Assembly: GCF_003432485.1 (NCBI RefSeq)
Contig: NZ_QVNQ01000003.1
Span: 372,001 to 436,000 of the forward strand
From: Actinomadura spongiicola
Lineage (GTDB): Bacteria; Actinomycetota; Actinomycetes; Streptosporangiales; Streptosporangiaceae
Direction: 5' to 3'
DNA: 64,000 nucleotides
This document shows, in pieces, positions 1 to 7,689 of the stretch. The translations under genes were made by a program, and so were the position numbers. A model generated the notes under the pieces. That model had not been told where the DNA came from. It made no database searches and was given only the letters and a program-made list of their open reading frames with translations. Every line of letters begins with the position of its first letter. Positions within the stretch are counted from its first letter, which is position 1.

Positions 1-47
1 TCCGCAACCCCGCAACAACCCCAACCTCTGCGATCGCGTCCGAAGGC

Positions 48-70
48 AGGTTCGAGCGAAGCGAGAACCT
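48..70. repeat. short inverted repeat near window edge
   Basis: AGGTTC and GAACCT arms flank an 11-nt GAGCGAAGCGA core, lying 3' of pspAB. It could be a weak hairpin terminator for the psp operon or one of the dispersed GCGAAGC-type palindromes common in actinomycetes. No T tract follows. Nothing else can be supported in bases 1-172. Confidence 0.35.
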
Positions 71-172
71 GATCGCGCAGCGAGCCGCCAGGCGAGCCGA
101 AGCGATGCCAGCGATCGCACCGTGTTTCTCGACGATGGAGGGCGCTCCGCGCCCGAAGGAGGAGAGAAATAC

Positions 173-739
173 CTAGAACACAGCTCCCCATACGGGGAAC
201 CAGCGGGCCAGGTCTTGTTCGAAGGGGAGGTCGAAGCCTATGGCGCCGCGGACTTGGAGTTCCAGGGCGTTGTCGCGTTTGTCGCCCGGGAGGGGGGCGA
301 AGGGGTAGAAGGTGCCGCGTTTGTAGAGGTAGACGAGCGCGAGGCGTTGTCCATCGGGGCCGCGGAAGCCGACCAGGGAGCACAGCAGGTGCGGGCCGAA
401 GCCGTTCGCTTCCAGGGTGGCGTTGACGGCGTGGAGGTCGGTGACGAGGTCGGGTAGCTCGTCGGGGCGGTGGGTGGCGAGGAGCCACGTGTAACCGTAG
501 GCGTCTTCGGTGATCTCGACCTTGGGGCCCTCGTCCGCGTCGAGGAGTTCCTGGATGTCGCGTTGCAGCCGCGCGAACGCGCCGCCCTCCGCGGCGCGGA
601 AGCACACCGAGCCGAGCCCAGTGGGGACGAAGCCCGCCGCCGCCTCCAGCGTGATGGCGGCCGTCGACAGGCCGAAGAGGCGGTCGAGGTCGGGTTTGGC
701 GGGTTTGGAGCGGCCGAGCAGGGTGTCGAGGAATCCCAT
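173..739 (-). CDS. pspAB: PspA-associated protein PspAB
   Basis: This 188-aa protein opens with MGFLDTLLGRSKPAKPDLDR and matches the small family named PspAB, found in actinobacteria next to PspA and HtpX. It is soluble, with no signal peptide or membrane segment, and carries acidic motifs such as DADEGPKVEITED in its middle. It starts 3 nt after the htpX stop, so it is the last gene of the pspA-pspAA-htpX-pspAB operon. Its biochemical role is unknown; context places it in envelope-stress management with PspA and the membrane protease. The family assignment rests on sequence resemblance plus the complete four-gene context. Confidence 0.85.
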   Translation of the reverse strand: MGFLDTLLGRSKPAKPDLDRLFGLSTAAITLEAAAGFVPTGLGSVCFRAAEGGAFARLQRDIQELLDADEGPKVEITEDAYGYTWLLATHRPDELPDLVTDLHAVNATLEANGFGPHLLCSLVGFRGPDGQRLALVYLYKRGTFYPFAPLPGDKRDNALELQVRGAIGFDLPFEQDLARWFPVWGAVF

Positions 740-742
740 CGG

Positions 743-1660
743 TCAGGCTCCCCGGCTCAGCTGTGCGGAGATCCTGGAGAGCTGGGCGAGGCGCTTGTCG
801 AGGGTCGGGTGCGTGGAGAACAGCGAGGAGACGCTGAAGCCCTTGCCGAACGCGGGGGTGAAGAAGAACGCGTTGAACGCCTGCGCGGCCCGCAGGTCCT
901 TCGTCGGGATCCGCGCGATCTCCCCGTTGACCTTCGTCAACGCGCTGGCCAGTGCCGAGGGACGGCCGGTGAGCAGCGCCGCGGCGCGGTCGGCGGACAG
1001 TTCGCGGTAGCGCGACAGCGCGCGGGTGAGCATGAAGCTGACGGCGTAGGCGAGGGCGCTGGCCGCGATCACGGCCAGCAGGATCAGCCCGGTGTTCTGG
1101 TCGTTGTCGCGGCGACCGAACCCGCCCCACAGGCCGACGTGGAGGCCGAACCGGGTGATGAGGCCGGCGCAGATGCCGAGGAACGAGGCGATCGTCATGA
1201 CCGCGACGTCCTTGTGCGCGACGTGCGCCATCTCGTGCGCGAGCACGCCTTCCAGTTCGACGGGGTCGAGGCGGCGCAGCAGCCCGGTGGTGACGCAGAC
1301 GACGGCCTTCTTCTGGTTGCGCCCGGTGGCGAACGCGTTCGGCACGTCGGTGTCGGCGATCGCGACCCGCGGTTTCGGGGCGTCCGAGAGGGCGCAGATC
1401 CGGTCGACGACGCCGTGGAGTTCCGGCGCCTCGTCCGGGGTGACGACCCGGCCGTGCATCGCGAACAGCGTCATCTTGTCGGAGAAGAAGTACTGGGCGA
1501 GCAGGAACAGGGCGGCCACGGTGAGCGCGACGAACGCCCACTCGGGCAGGAAGACGAAGAAGGCTCCGACGGCGACGACGTAGACCAGCCCCAGCAGGAA
1601 CATCGTCACGAGCATCCGCGAGGTCAGGCCTCTGTCGGAGGCGTAGCGCGTTCTGGCCAT
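743..1660 (-). CDS. htpX: zinc metalloprotease HtpX
   Basis: HtpX is a membrane-anchored M48 metalloprotease that degrades damaged or misfolded membrane proteins. The 305-aa product has two hydrophobic helices near the N terminus (from MLVTMFLLGLVYVV), the zinc site HEMAH near residue 141 in VLAHEMAHVAH, further hydrophobic helices after it, and the later Glu-containing segment RELSADRAA expected for the third ligand. I chose the ATG at 1660 (MARTRYASD) because GGGGGT lies about 7 nt upstream; an in-frame ATG at 1696 would add 12 residues. It lies between pspAA and pspAB in one operon, which fits membrane quality control. Confidence 0.93.
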   Translation of the reverse strand: MARTRYASDRGLTSRMLVTMFLLGLVYVVAVGAFFVFLPEWAFVALTVAALFLLAQYFFSDKMTLFAMHGRVVTPDEAPELHGVVDRICALSDAPKPRVAIADTDVPNAFATGRNQKKAVVCVTTGLLRRLDPVELEGVLAHEMAHVAHKDVAVMTIASFLGICAGLITRFGLHVGLWGGFGRRDNDQNTGLILLAVIAASALAYAVSFMLTRALSRYRELSADRAAALLTGRPSALASALTKVNGEIARIPTKDLRAAQAFNAFFFTPAFGKGFSVSSLFSTHPTLDKRLAQLSRISAQLSRGA

Positions 1661-1754
1661 GCGGGCACCCCCAGTGCTTCCCGTTGCCGTGTTCACTTGT
1701 GTTAACGCCCAGGGACCGGCTTTTGTGCCTGACCGTCCGGTTCTGCCGGTCGAC

Positions 1755-2033
1755 TCAGTCGGGAATCAGTCCTTCGTCGCCGAGCATCGAGCGCACCTCG
1801 TCGATGTGCGCGTCGGCCGGGGGGAGGATCAGTTCGGACGGCGCGAGGCTGTCCGGCGGCAGCGGCCTGCCCACCTTGCGGACGTTCTCCAGCAGCGCGT
1901 GCAGCGCGGCGCGGAAAGCCGTCTCGTCGCCCGACTCGATCGCTGATTCCAGCTCGTCGTCGAGCGTGTTCAGGGACGACAGATCCTCGTCGGCCACGTC
2001 CAGCTGGCCTTCGCCCATCAGGCGGACGATCAC
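1755..2033 (-). CDS. pspAA: PspA-associated protein PspAA
   Basis: This is a small acidic 92-aa protein (IVRLMGEGQLDVADEDL...) of the PspAA family, which accompanies PspA in actinobacteria. The GTG start at 2033 overlaps the pspA stop as GTGA, implying translational coupling; a longer reading from 2060 would run inside pspA. It contains a leucine-rich helical region (residues about 25-60) and a C-terminal ADAHIDEVRSMLGDEGLIPD tail. The function is not established; it is presumed to work with PspA at the membrane. It is followed by a roughly 95-nt gap before htpX. Confidence 0.85.
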   Translation of the reverse strand: MIVRLMGEGQLDVADEDLSSLNTLDDELESAIESGDETAFRAALHALLENVRKVGRPLPPDSLAPSELILPPADAHIDEVRSMLGDEGLIPD

Positions 2034-2836
2034 TGGGCACCCCCGGGCTTCTGCGGCCACTGCGTCTGCTGCTGGGGGGTGTCCTGCTGCTGCGGCTGCG
2101 CGGTCGGCGTGCCCTGGTTCAGCTCCTTGGGCGCGGGGGCCTGGCCGAGCTCGGCTTTGAGACGTTCCAGTTCCATGTCGACGCCGGGCCCGGAGCCCAT
2201 CCGGTCGAGTTCGGCCTGGATGTCGTCCTTCGGACCGGAGAAGTCCTCCAGGGCGCCGGAGGCCAGCAGCTCGTCGATCGCCCCGGCGCGGGCCTTCATG
2301 GTGTCGGTCTTCTCCTCGGCGCGCTGGATCGCGAGGCCGACGTCGCCCATCTCCTCGGAGATGCCGGTGAACGCCTCGTTGATCTTGGTCTGCGCCTCGG
2401 CGGCCGTGTAGGTCGCCTTGATCGTCTCCTTGCGGGTGCGGAAGGAGTCGACCTTGGCCTGGAGGCGCTGGGAGGCCAGCGTGAGCTTCTCTTCCTCGCC
2501 CTGGAGCTGCTGGTACTGGCCGCGCAGGTCGTTCAACTGGCTCTCCAGCCCGGCCCGGCGGGTCAGCGCCTCGCGGGCGAGATCCTCCCGGCCGACCTGC
2601 AAGGCCTTCTTCCCCTGGTCGGTCAGCTTGGTCTGCTGCTGCTCAAGCTGGTTGATCTGAAGTTCGAGACGCTTGCGCGAAGTGGCGACGTCGGCGACCC
2701 CCCGACGGACCTTCTGCAGCATCTCCAGCTGGCGCTGGTAGGAGTAATCGAGGGTCTCGCGGGGATCCTCCATGCGGTCCAGGGCCCTGTTCGCCTTGGA
2801 CTTGAAGATCATCGACATTCGCTTCATCACGCTCAT
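2030..2836 (-). CDS. pspA: phage shock protein A (PspA/IM30 family)
   Basis: PspA is a peripheral coiled-coil protein that polymerises on damaged membranes. The 268-aa product has the family's N-terminal amphipathic helix (MSMIFKSKANRALDRMEDP) followed by YSYQRQLEMLQKVRRG and long heptad-rich helices to about residue 200. The C-terminal 60 residues are Pro/Gln-rich and probably disordered. It is the first gene of a four-gene operon. No AT-rich Psp-type enhancer site was recognised upstream; the 132-nt gap to the divergent DUF3043 gene holds both promoters. Confidence 0.93.
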   Translation of the reverse strand: MSVMKRMSMIFKSKANRALDRMEDPRETLDYSYQRQLEMLQKVRRGVADVATSRKRLELQINQLEQQQTKLTDQGKKALQVGREDLAREALTRRAGLESQLNDLRGQYQQLQGEEEKLTLASQRLQAKVDSFRTRKETIKATYTAAEAQTKINEAFTGISEEMGDVGLAIQRAEEKTDTMKARAGAIDELLASGALEDFSGPKDDIQAELDRMGSGPGVDMELERLKAELGQAPAPKELNQGTPTAQPQQQDTPQQQTQWPQKPGGAQ

Positions 2837-2968
2837 CGCGCGGCGCCGGTCCCTTCGTGCTGTCGCCTCAGTCGTGAACTGGGCTCAATGACCACTGCTG
2901 GGGTTCTTATCACCCTACGCGTTAACGCGCGAGGCAGCCACGATGTTCGCAGCCGGTAGTCTGATCCC

Positions 2969-3544
2969 GTGTTCAAGCGTCGTACCCAAGAGGCCCCGCC
3001 GAATCCTCCTCAGGTAGTAAAGCCGGGAGGCAAGGGGCGTCCCACGCCCAAGCGCAGGGACGCCGAGAAGCTGCGCCGCCAGCCGATCACCGCGCCGGCC
3101 AACCGCAAGGAGGCCTACCGGAAGGTCAGGGAGCGGCAGGCGGCCGAGCGCGCCAAGGCCCGCGAGGGGATGGCGAAGGGCGACGAGAAGCACCTGCTCA
3201 AGCGCGACAGGGGCCCGGTCAGGCGACTCGCCCGCGACTATGTGGACGCGCGCCGCACCGTCGGCTCCTACCTGATGTACGCCATGTTCGCGGTCGTGCT
3301 GCTGAGCATGTTCCCGATCCCGGTGGCCCGGCTGCTGGTGCTGTTCGCGCCGCCGCTGCTGCTCCTGGTGGTGTTCGGCGAGGGCCTGATGCTCAGCCGG
3401 GGGGTCAAGAGGCTCGCCGCCGAGCGCTACCCGGAGGAGGACGCCAAGGGCGTCGGGCTGTACGCGGCGATGCGCGCGATGCAGATCCGCCGGCTCCGCG
3501 TCCCGAACCCGCAGGTGCGGATCGGCGAGAAGGAGAAGGTCTGA
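2969..3544 (+). CDS. DUF3043 membrane protein
   Basis: The 191-aa protein has a highly basic N-terminal half (GRPTPKRRDAEKLRRQPITA, then an ERQAAERAKAREG helix) followed by VRRLARDYVDARRTVGSYL and two adjacent transmembrane helices around residues 105-150. This is the DUF3043 layout, an actinobacterial family of unknown function. The GTG start at 2969 follows a TAGTCT -10 hexamer by 6 nt, so the message is probably leaderless. It is divergent from pspA. Confidence 0.85.
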   Translation: MFKRRTQEAPPNPPQVVKPGGKGRPTPKRRDAEKLRRQPITAPANRKEAYRKVRERQAAERAKAREGMAKGDEKHLLKRDRGPVRRLARDYVDARRTVGSYLMYAMFAVVLLSMFPIPVARLLVLFAPPLLLLVVFGEGLMLSRGVKRLAAERYPEEDAKGVGLYAAMRAMQIRRLRVPNPQVRIGEKEKV

Positions 3545-3610
3545 CCGGCGGTCCGCGCCGGGCCGATCCGCCCCGAGGACCTCGAACCACGCCCTACTAG
3601 GGTCGGGGCC

Positions 3611-4612
3611 ATGGAGTTCCGAAACCTTGGCCGGAGCGGTCTGAAGATCAGCGAGATCGCGTACGGCAACTGGCTCACCCATGGCTCGAGCGTCGAGGAG
3701 GACGCCGCGCACGCCTGTGTGCACGCCGCCCTGGACGAGGGCGTCACCACTTTCGACACCGCGGACGTCTACGCCCAGACGCGAGCGGAGGAGGTTCTCG
3801 GACGCGCGCTCAAGGGGCAGCGCCGCGAGGGCCTGGAGATCTTCACGAAGGTCTTCTGGCCGACCGGGCCCGGCATGAACGACCGGGGGCTGTCCCGCAA
3901 GCACATCGTCGAGTCGATCAACGGTTCCCTCCGCCGCCTCGGCACCGACTACGTGGACCTCTACCAGGCCCACCGGTTCGACCACGAGACGCCGCTGGAG
4001 GAGACGCTACGGGCGTTCGACGACCTCGTCCGGCAGGGCAAGGTGCTGTACGTCGGCGTCTCGGAGTGGCGGGCCGAGGAGATCGAACGCGCCCTGAAGA
4101 TCGCCGACGAGATGGGCCTCGACCGGATCGTCTCCAACCAGCCGCAGTACTCCATGCTGTGGCGGGTCATCGAGGAGGAGATCGTCCCGCTGTGCGAGAG
4201 CGAGGGCGTCGGCCAGATCGTCTGGTCGCCGATCGGGCAGGGCGTGCTGACCGGCAAGTACCTCCCGGGCCGGCCGCTGCCGGAGGGGTCGCGCGCCACC
4301 GACGCCAAGGGTGGCGCCGACATGATTAGCCGTTACATGAACGACGACCTGCTGACCCGCGTGCAGGAACTGAAGCCGATCGCGGACGAGCTGGGGCTGT
4401 CGATGGCTCAGCTCGCGATCGCCTGGACGTTGCAGAACCCGAACGTGTCGGCGGCGATCGTGGGCGCGTCCCGTCCGGAGCAGGTCGCCGACAACGCCAG
4501 GGCCGCCGGGGTGAAGCTGGACGCCGACGTGATGAAGCGGATCGACGGCGTCCTCGGCCCCGTCGTCATCCGCGACCCCGCGAAGACGGAGAGCCCGGCC
4601 CGCCGGCCCTGA
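3611..4612 (+). CDS. aldo/keto reductase (Kv-beta-like)
   Basis: This 333-aa (alpha/beta)8-barrel NADPH-dependent oxidoreductase resembles the potassium-channel beta-subunit/YghZ group. Visible motifs are the substrate-side FDTADVYAQTRAEEVLGRAL (catalytic Asp and Tyr), ITKV-like EIFTKVFWP (Lys), the QAHRFD His region, QPQYSMLWR, and the cofactor segment AAIVGASRPEQV near residue 295. The physiological substrate is unknown. A TAGGGT -10 hexamer lies 7 nt before the ATG, indicating leaderless translation. It is monocistronic, ending at a clear hairpin terminator. Confidence 0.93.
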   Translation: MEFRNLGRSGLKISEIAYGNWLTHGSSVEEDAAHACVHAALDEGVTTFDTADVYAQTRAEEVLGRALKGQRREGLEIFTKVFWPTGPGMNDRGLSRKHIVESINGSLRRLGTDYVDLYQAHRFDHETPLEETLRAFDDLVRQGKVLYVGVSEWRAEEIERALKIADEMGLDRIVSNQPQYSMLWRVIEEEIVPLCESEGVGQIVWSPIGQGVLTGKYLPGRPLPEGSRATDAKGGADMISRYMNDDLLTRVQELKPIADELGLSMAQLAIAWTLQNPNVSAAIVGASRPEQVADNARAAGVKLDADVMKRIDGVLGPVVIRDPAKTESPARRP

Positions 4613-4628
4613 CCGGAACCGCCTCGAC

Positions 4629-4658
4629 GAGGGGCGCCTCGGCCGCCGGGCGCCCCTC
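4629..4658 (+). terminator. hairpin terminator after aldo/keto reductase
   Basis: Perfect 10-bp arms GAGGGGCGCC and GGCGCCCCTC are separated by 10 nt, just after the stop at 4612. There is no long U tract, as is usual in high-GC actinomycetes. It lies between two convergent genes and could serve both. Confidence 0.7.
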
Positions 4659-4709
4659 CCCCCGGCACTCGTTCCGGGGGCACCGGCGGACGCCTTCCGG
4701 CTCGCCGGG

Positions 4710-4916
4710 TCAGCCGGGTTCGCTCGGTTCGTGCAGGCTCATCTCGTACACGACCGTCTCGCCGTCCAGGAGCGTCACGGCGTCGACGGCGTCGGTGCGC
4801 AGCCCACGCCAGTTCTCGCCCAGCCAGCTCTCCGCGTCCGCCTGGGTGGAGAAGGTCTCCTCGGACATGCCGACCATGCGCCCGTCCGACTTCTCCAGGC
4901 GCCAGCTCCACGCCAT
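4710..4916 (-). CDS. small conserved protein, function unknown
   Basis: A 68-aa protein beginning MAWSWRLEKSDGRMVG, with a compact alpha/beta composition (FSTQADAESWLGENW helix, then alternating LLDGETVVYEMSLHE strands). I recognise the pattern as a small conserved actinobacterial hypothetical but cannot name a family. GGGAGG lies about 10 nt upstream of the ATG. It has no signal peptide and no Cys. It lies downstream of the DsbA-like gene on the same strand (97-nt gap). Confidence 0.7.
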   Translation of the reverse strand: MAWSWRLEKSDGRMVGMSEETFSTQADAESWLGENWRGLRTDAVDAVTLLDGETVVYEMSLHEPSEPG

Positions 4917-5013
4917 CGCGCTCGACCTCCCTTGTCTTGGTGAGACCGGCCTCTCGGCCGTGGGACCTCGTCTCCGGTCTCATCCATCGAAATCCAGCGA
5001 ATTCCCTCGATGC

Positions 5014-5913
5014 TCATCCGCCGATCGCCCGGCGCATCGCCTCCGGGGTCTCCATGTCGGACACGCTGAGCGTGTGGCCGTTCACCCGAACGCTGGGCGT
5101 GCCCTGGACACCGGACGATATGTAGCCCCGGCTGACGGTCTTCACACTCGCGGCGTGGCGCTGTGACTCGACGCACCTTCGGAAGCCGTCGTCGGTGAGT
5201 CCGAGCGGTTCGGCGTAGGAGAGCAGGTCGGCCGTCGAGTACCCCTGGCTGGAGATGCTCGGCGGCTGGTGGGCGTACAGGGCGTCCTGGTAGGACAGCC
5301 AGCGTGCGCCGTCACCGACGCAGCGTAGCGCCGACGCGGCGCGCAGGGCGTTGTCGTGCGCCGGTTGGGTGCTCTCACCGAAGATGACCATCGGGTGGAA
5401 GACGACCTTGGCGCGCCCGGAGACGGCGAGTTCCTTGAGCATCGGGTCGTGCTTGCGGTCGAAGTCGCCGCAGTGCGGGCAGGCGAAGTCCTCGTAGACG
5501 TCGACGACGGGGCTCGTGACGCCGGGCCGGGCCATGGCCAGGCTGCCGTCGGGGAGCGGCGTGGCCTCCGCGCCCCCGGCGATCCGCCCGACCCGCAGCC
5601 GGACCTCGCCGTCCCCGCCTCCGCCGCCGTCACCGTCCTGGGCGATCACGAGGACCGCCGCGACCAGGGCCAGCGCCAGGACGACACCGCCGCCGATCAG
5701 CGCGACGGCCAGTCCACCGTTCCCGCGTTTCGGCGGCTTTCCGGGCATGCCGGACGGTCCGGGCGGCCAGCCGGGGCCGCCCGGCGGCGGGCCGCCCGGC
5801 GGAACGGCGGGCGGGACGGGAGGCGGGGCAGGGGGCGGACCATAGGGCGGTGGCACGCCCGGGCCGGGTCCGGCCGGGCCGCCCGGCCACGGCGCGTTCG
5901 GGGGGTTGCTCAC
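5014..5913 (-). CDS. membrane-anchored DsbA-like thioredoxin-fold oxidoreductase
   Basis: This 299-aa protein has a Pro/Gly-rich cytoplasmic N terminus (residues 1-65), one transmembrane helix (GLAVALIGGGVVLALALVAA, about 68-90), then an extracytoplasmic thioredoxin fold with the active site CPHC in DFACPHCGDFDRKHDP and the cis-Pro region VQGTPSVRVNG near the C terminus. It should form or transfer disulfides outside the membrane, as Mycobacterium DsbA-like proteins do. I chose GTG 5913 because GGGAGG lies 5 nt upstream; an ATG at 5937 has a weaker site. Two additional Cys (ALRCVGDG, FRRCVES) are also seen in related actinobacterial proteins. Confidence 0.9.
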   Translation of the reverse strand: MSNPPNAPWPGGPAGPGPGVPPPYGPPPAPPPVPPAVPPGGPPPGGPGWPPGPSGMPGKPPKRGNGGLAVALIGGGVVLALALVAAVLVIAQDGDGGGGGDGEVRLRVGRIAGGAEATPLPDGSLAMARPGVTSPVVDVYEDFACPHCGDFDRKHDPMLKELAVSGRAKVVFHPMVIFGESTQPAHDNALRAASALRCVGDGARWLSYQDALYAHQPPSISSQGYSTADLLSYAEPLGLTDDGFRRCVESQRHAASVKTVSRGYISSGVQGTPSVRVNGHTLSVSDMETPEAMRRAIGG

Positions 5914-5977
5914 CTGGGCCTCCCGACGGGACGTCATGAGCGTTCCCGGTGAGCGTAACCGTAGAGTTCCGATCAAG

Positions 5978-6922
5978 ATGGACATCGAGCTTCGCGGCAC
6001 CGCCGCACCGGAAGGATGGCCCGCGCCGGGGTGTCGCTGCGCGTCGTGCGGCCGACTGCGCGCCGCCGGGATCCGGCACGAGCCGGTGAGCGCCGTCGTC
6101 GACGGCACACCGATGGACGACCTTCCCCGAACGGACGTTCCCGGCGGTTTCGAGGTCCGCGGACCTCGCGGAGGGCGGGTGCTCGTGGCGGCCGGCCCGG
6201 GAACCAGACCGGAGCCCACGCCCGGCATGGAGTACGACGCCGTCCTCCTGGACCTGGCCGGTTCCCCGGAACACCTGGGCTACCTGCGCCGCATCGGAGC
6301 TGTGACGTCCGAGACCGATGTATGGGCGGTCCACGTCGACCACCGTCTGCCGTCGCCGGCCGAACTGGACCGCCGCATGGCGTTCTGGCGCCGCCCCGAC
6401 CACGGCCCGCACAGGACACTGCTGCTCGGCGGGACCCGTTCGGGCAAGTCGGCGGAGGCCGAACTGCGCCTGGCGGCGTGCCGGGACGTCCTCTATGTCG
6501 CGACCGGCCCCGCCCGTGACGACGACCCGGAATGGGCGGAGCGCGTCACCGCGCACCGGCTCCGCCGCCCGGCCTGGTGGCGGACGGTCGAGACGACGGA
6601 TCTCGCGGGCGTCCTCGACCGCGAGACCGGCGCGGTCCTCGTGGACGGCATCGGCACATGGCTCGCCGCCACGATGGACGAAGCCGCCGCGTGGGACGAC
6701 CCGTCCGCGGCGCGACCGCGCCTGGACGACCTGGTCGCGGCGTGGCGGGGAACCCGGGCGCGGGTGGTCGCGGTGAGCGAGGAGGTCGGCCTGTCCCTGG
6801 TGCCGACGACGCGGTCGGGACGGGCGTTCGGCGACCTGCTCGGCCGCCTCAACCAGCGGCTCGCGGCCGAGTCCGAGGAGGCGGCGTTGGTCGTGGCCGG
6901 ACGCGTCACGGAGCTCGGATGA
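5978..6922 (+). CDS. cobU: adenosylcobinamide kinase / guanylyltransferase with degenerate N-terminal domain
   Basis: The C-terminal half (from residue about 148) is CobU: the P-loop GGTRSGKS, the guanylylation-site region containing AERVTAHRLRRP, VDGIGTWL and the C-terminal GRAFGDLLGRLNQ. It phosphorylates adenosylcobinamide and transfers GMP to it in late cobalamin assembly. The first ~147 residues look like the remnant of a metallo-beta-lactamase-like domain: it begins with a GTAAPEGWPAPGCRCASC-type segment, but no HxHxDH zinc motif remains. ATG 5978 was chosen (TAGAGT hexamer 10 nt upstream); a longer reading would run into the divergent DsbA-like gene. It overlaps cobS as ATGA. Confidence 0.93.
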   Translation: MDIELRGTAAPEGWPAPGCRCASCGRLRAAGIRHEPVSAVVDGTPMDDLPRTDVPGGFEVRGPRGGRVLVAAGPGTRPEPTPGMEYDAVLLDLAGSPEHLGYLRRIGAVTSETDVWAVHVDHRLPSPAELDRRMAFWRRPDHGPHRTLLLGGTRSGKSAEAELRLAACRDVLYVATGPARDDDPEWAERVTAHRLRRPAWWRTVETTDLAGVLDRETGAVLVDGIGTWLAATMDEAAAWDDPSAARPRLDDLVAAWRGTRARVVAVSEEVGLSLVPTTRSGRAFGDLLGRLNQRLAAESEEAALVVAGRVTELG

Positions 6923-7689
6923 TCGCCGGTCTGCGGCTGGCGGTCACGCTGCTCACCATCGTGCCGCTGGGCTCGCGTGCGACGGAGCGGCGGGTGGACC
7001 GCGGTATGGCGGGCACGGCGATGCTGCTGGCGCCGTCCGTGGGCCTGCTCACCGGGGGCGCCGCCGCGCTGGTCCTGCTGGCGGGCGACCTGCTGGATCT
7101 CAGCCGTCTCCTGGCGGCTGCGCTGGCGGTGGCCGTCATGGCGGCCGTCACGCGGGCCCTGCACCTGGACGGCCTCGCCGATCTCGCGGACGGTCTGGGC
7201 AGCGGACGCCCCGCCGCCGACGCCCTGGAGATCATGAAGCGGTCCGACATCGGCCCGTTCGGCGTCGTCACCCTGCTGCTGACCCTTTTGATTCAGGTCG
7301 CGGCCCTGGCCGCCGCCCCGGATCCGGTGGCAGCGGTTCTGATCGCGTCCGTCATCGGGCGCCTCGCACTCCCCTGGGCCTGCCGCGTCGGCGTCCCTCC
7401 GGCTCGTTCCGGCGGGCTCGGCGCGCTGGTCGCGGGCACGGTTCCGGCACGGGCGGCGTGGGCCGCCACGGCCGCCGTGCTCGTGGTCGCGGCGGCCGTC
7501 GGCGCCGCGTTCGGCGGGCCCGGCGGCGCCGTTCGGGCCGCCGCCGCGGTGGTCGTCGCGCTCGGCGCGGCGCTGGCGCTGCTCGGTCACGCGGTGCGGC
7601 GGCTCGGCGGCGTGACCGGTGACGTCCTCGGCGCGCTCGTGGAGACAGCCATGACGGCGGCCCTGGTCACCCTCAGCGCGTCTCGCTGA
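6919..7689 (+). CDS. cobS: adenosylcobinamide-GDP ribazoletransferase (cobalamin synthase)
   Basis: CobS is an integral membrane enzyme that joins adenosylcobinamide-GDP and alpha-ribazole. The 256-aa protein starts MIAGLRLAVTLLTIVPLG, has the family signature around HLDGLADLADGLGSGRPA and EIMKRSDIGPFGVV (acidic metal/nucleotide-binding loop), and then several membrane helices. The ATG overlaps the cobU stop (ATGA), so the pair is co-translated. Its end overlaps the convergent flavoprotein gene by 17 bp. The rest of the cobalamin pathway is outside this window, and no B12 riboswitch fits upstream of cobU because the gap is only 64 nt. Confidence 0.95.
   Translation: MIAGLRLAVTLLTIVPLGSRATERRVDRGMAGTAMLLAPSVGLLTGGAAALVLLAGDLLDLSRLLAAALAVAVMAAVTRALHLDGLADLADGLGSGRPAADALEIMKRSDIGPFGVVTLLLTLLIQVAALAAAPDPVAAVLIASVIGRLALPWACRVGVPPARSGGLGALVAGTVPARAAWAATAAVLVVAAAVGAAFGGPGGAVRAAAAVVVALGAALALLGHAVRRLGGVTGDVLGALVETAMTAALVTLSASR

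Noticed and set aside
5914..5977. Cobalamin riboswitch upstream of cobU
   Set aside because: The gap is only 64 nt, too short for the element, and no B12-box-like sequence is present.
5914..6228. Longer DsbA-like reading frame to 6228
   Set aside because: It would overlap the divergent cobU start, and GTG 5913 has a strong ribosome-binding site.
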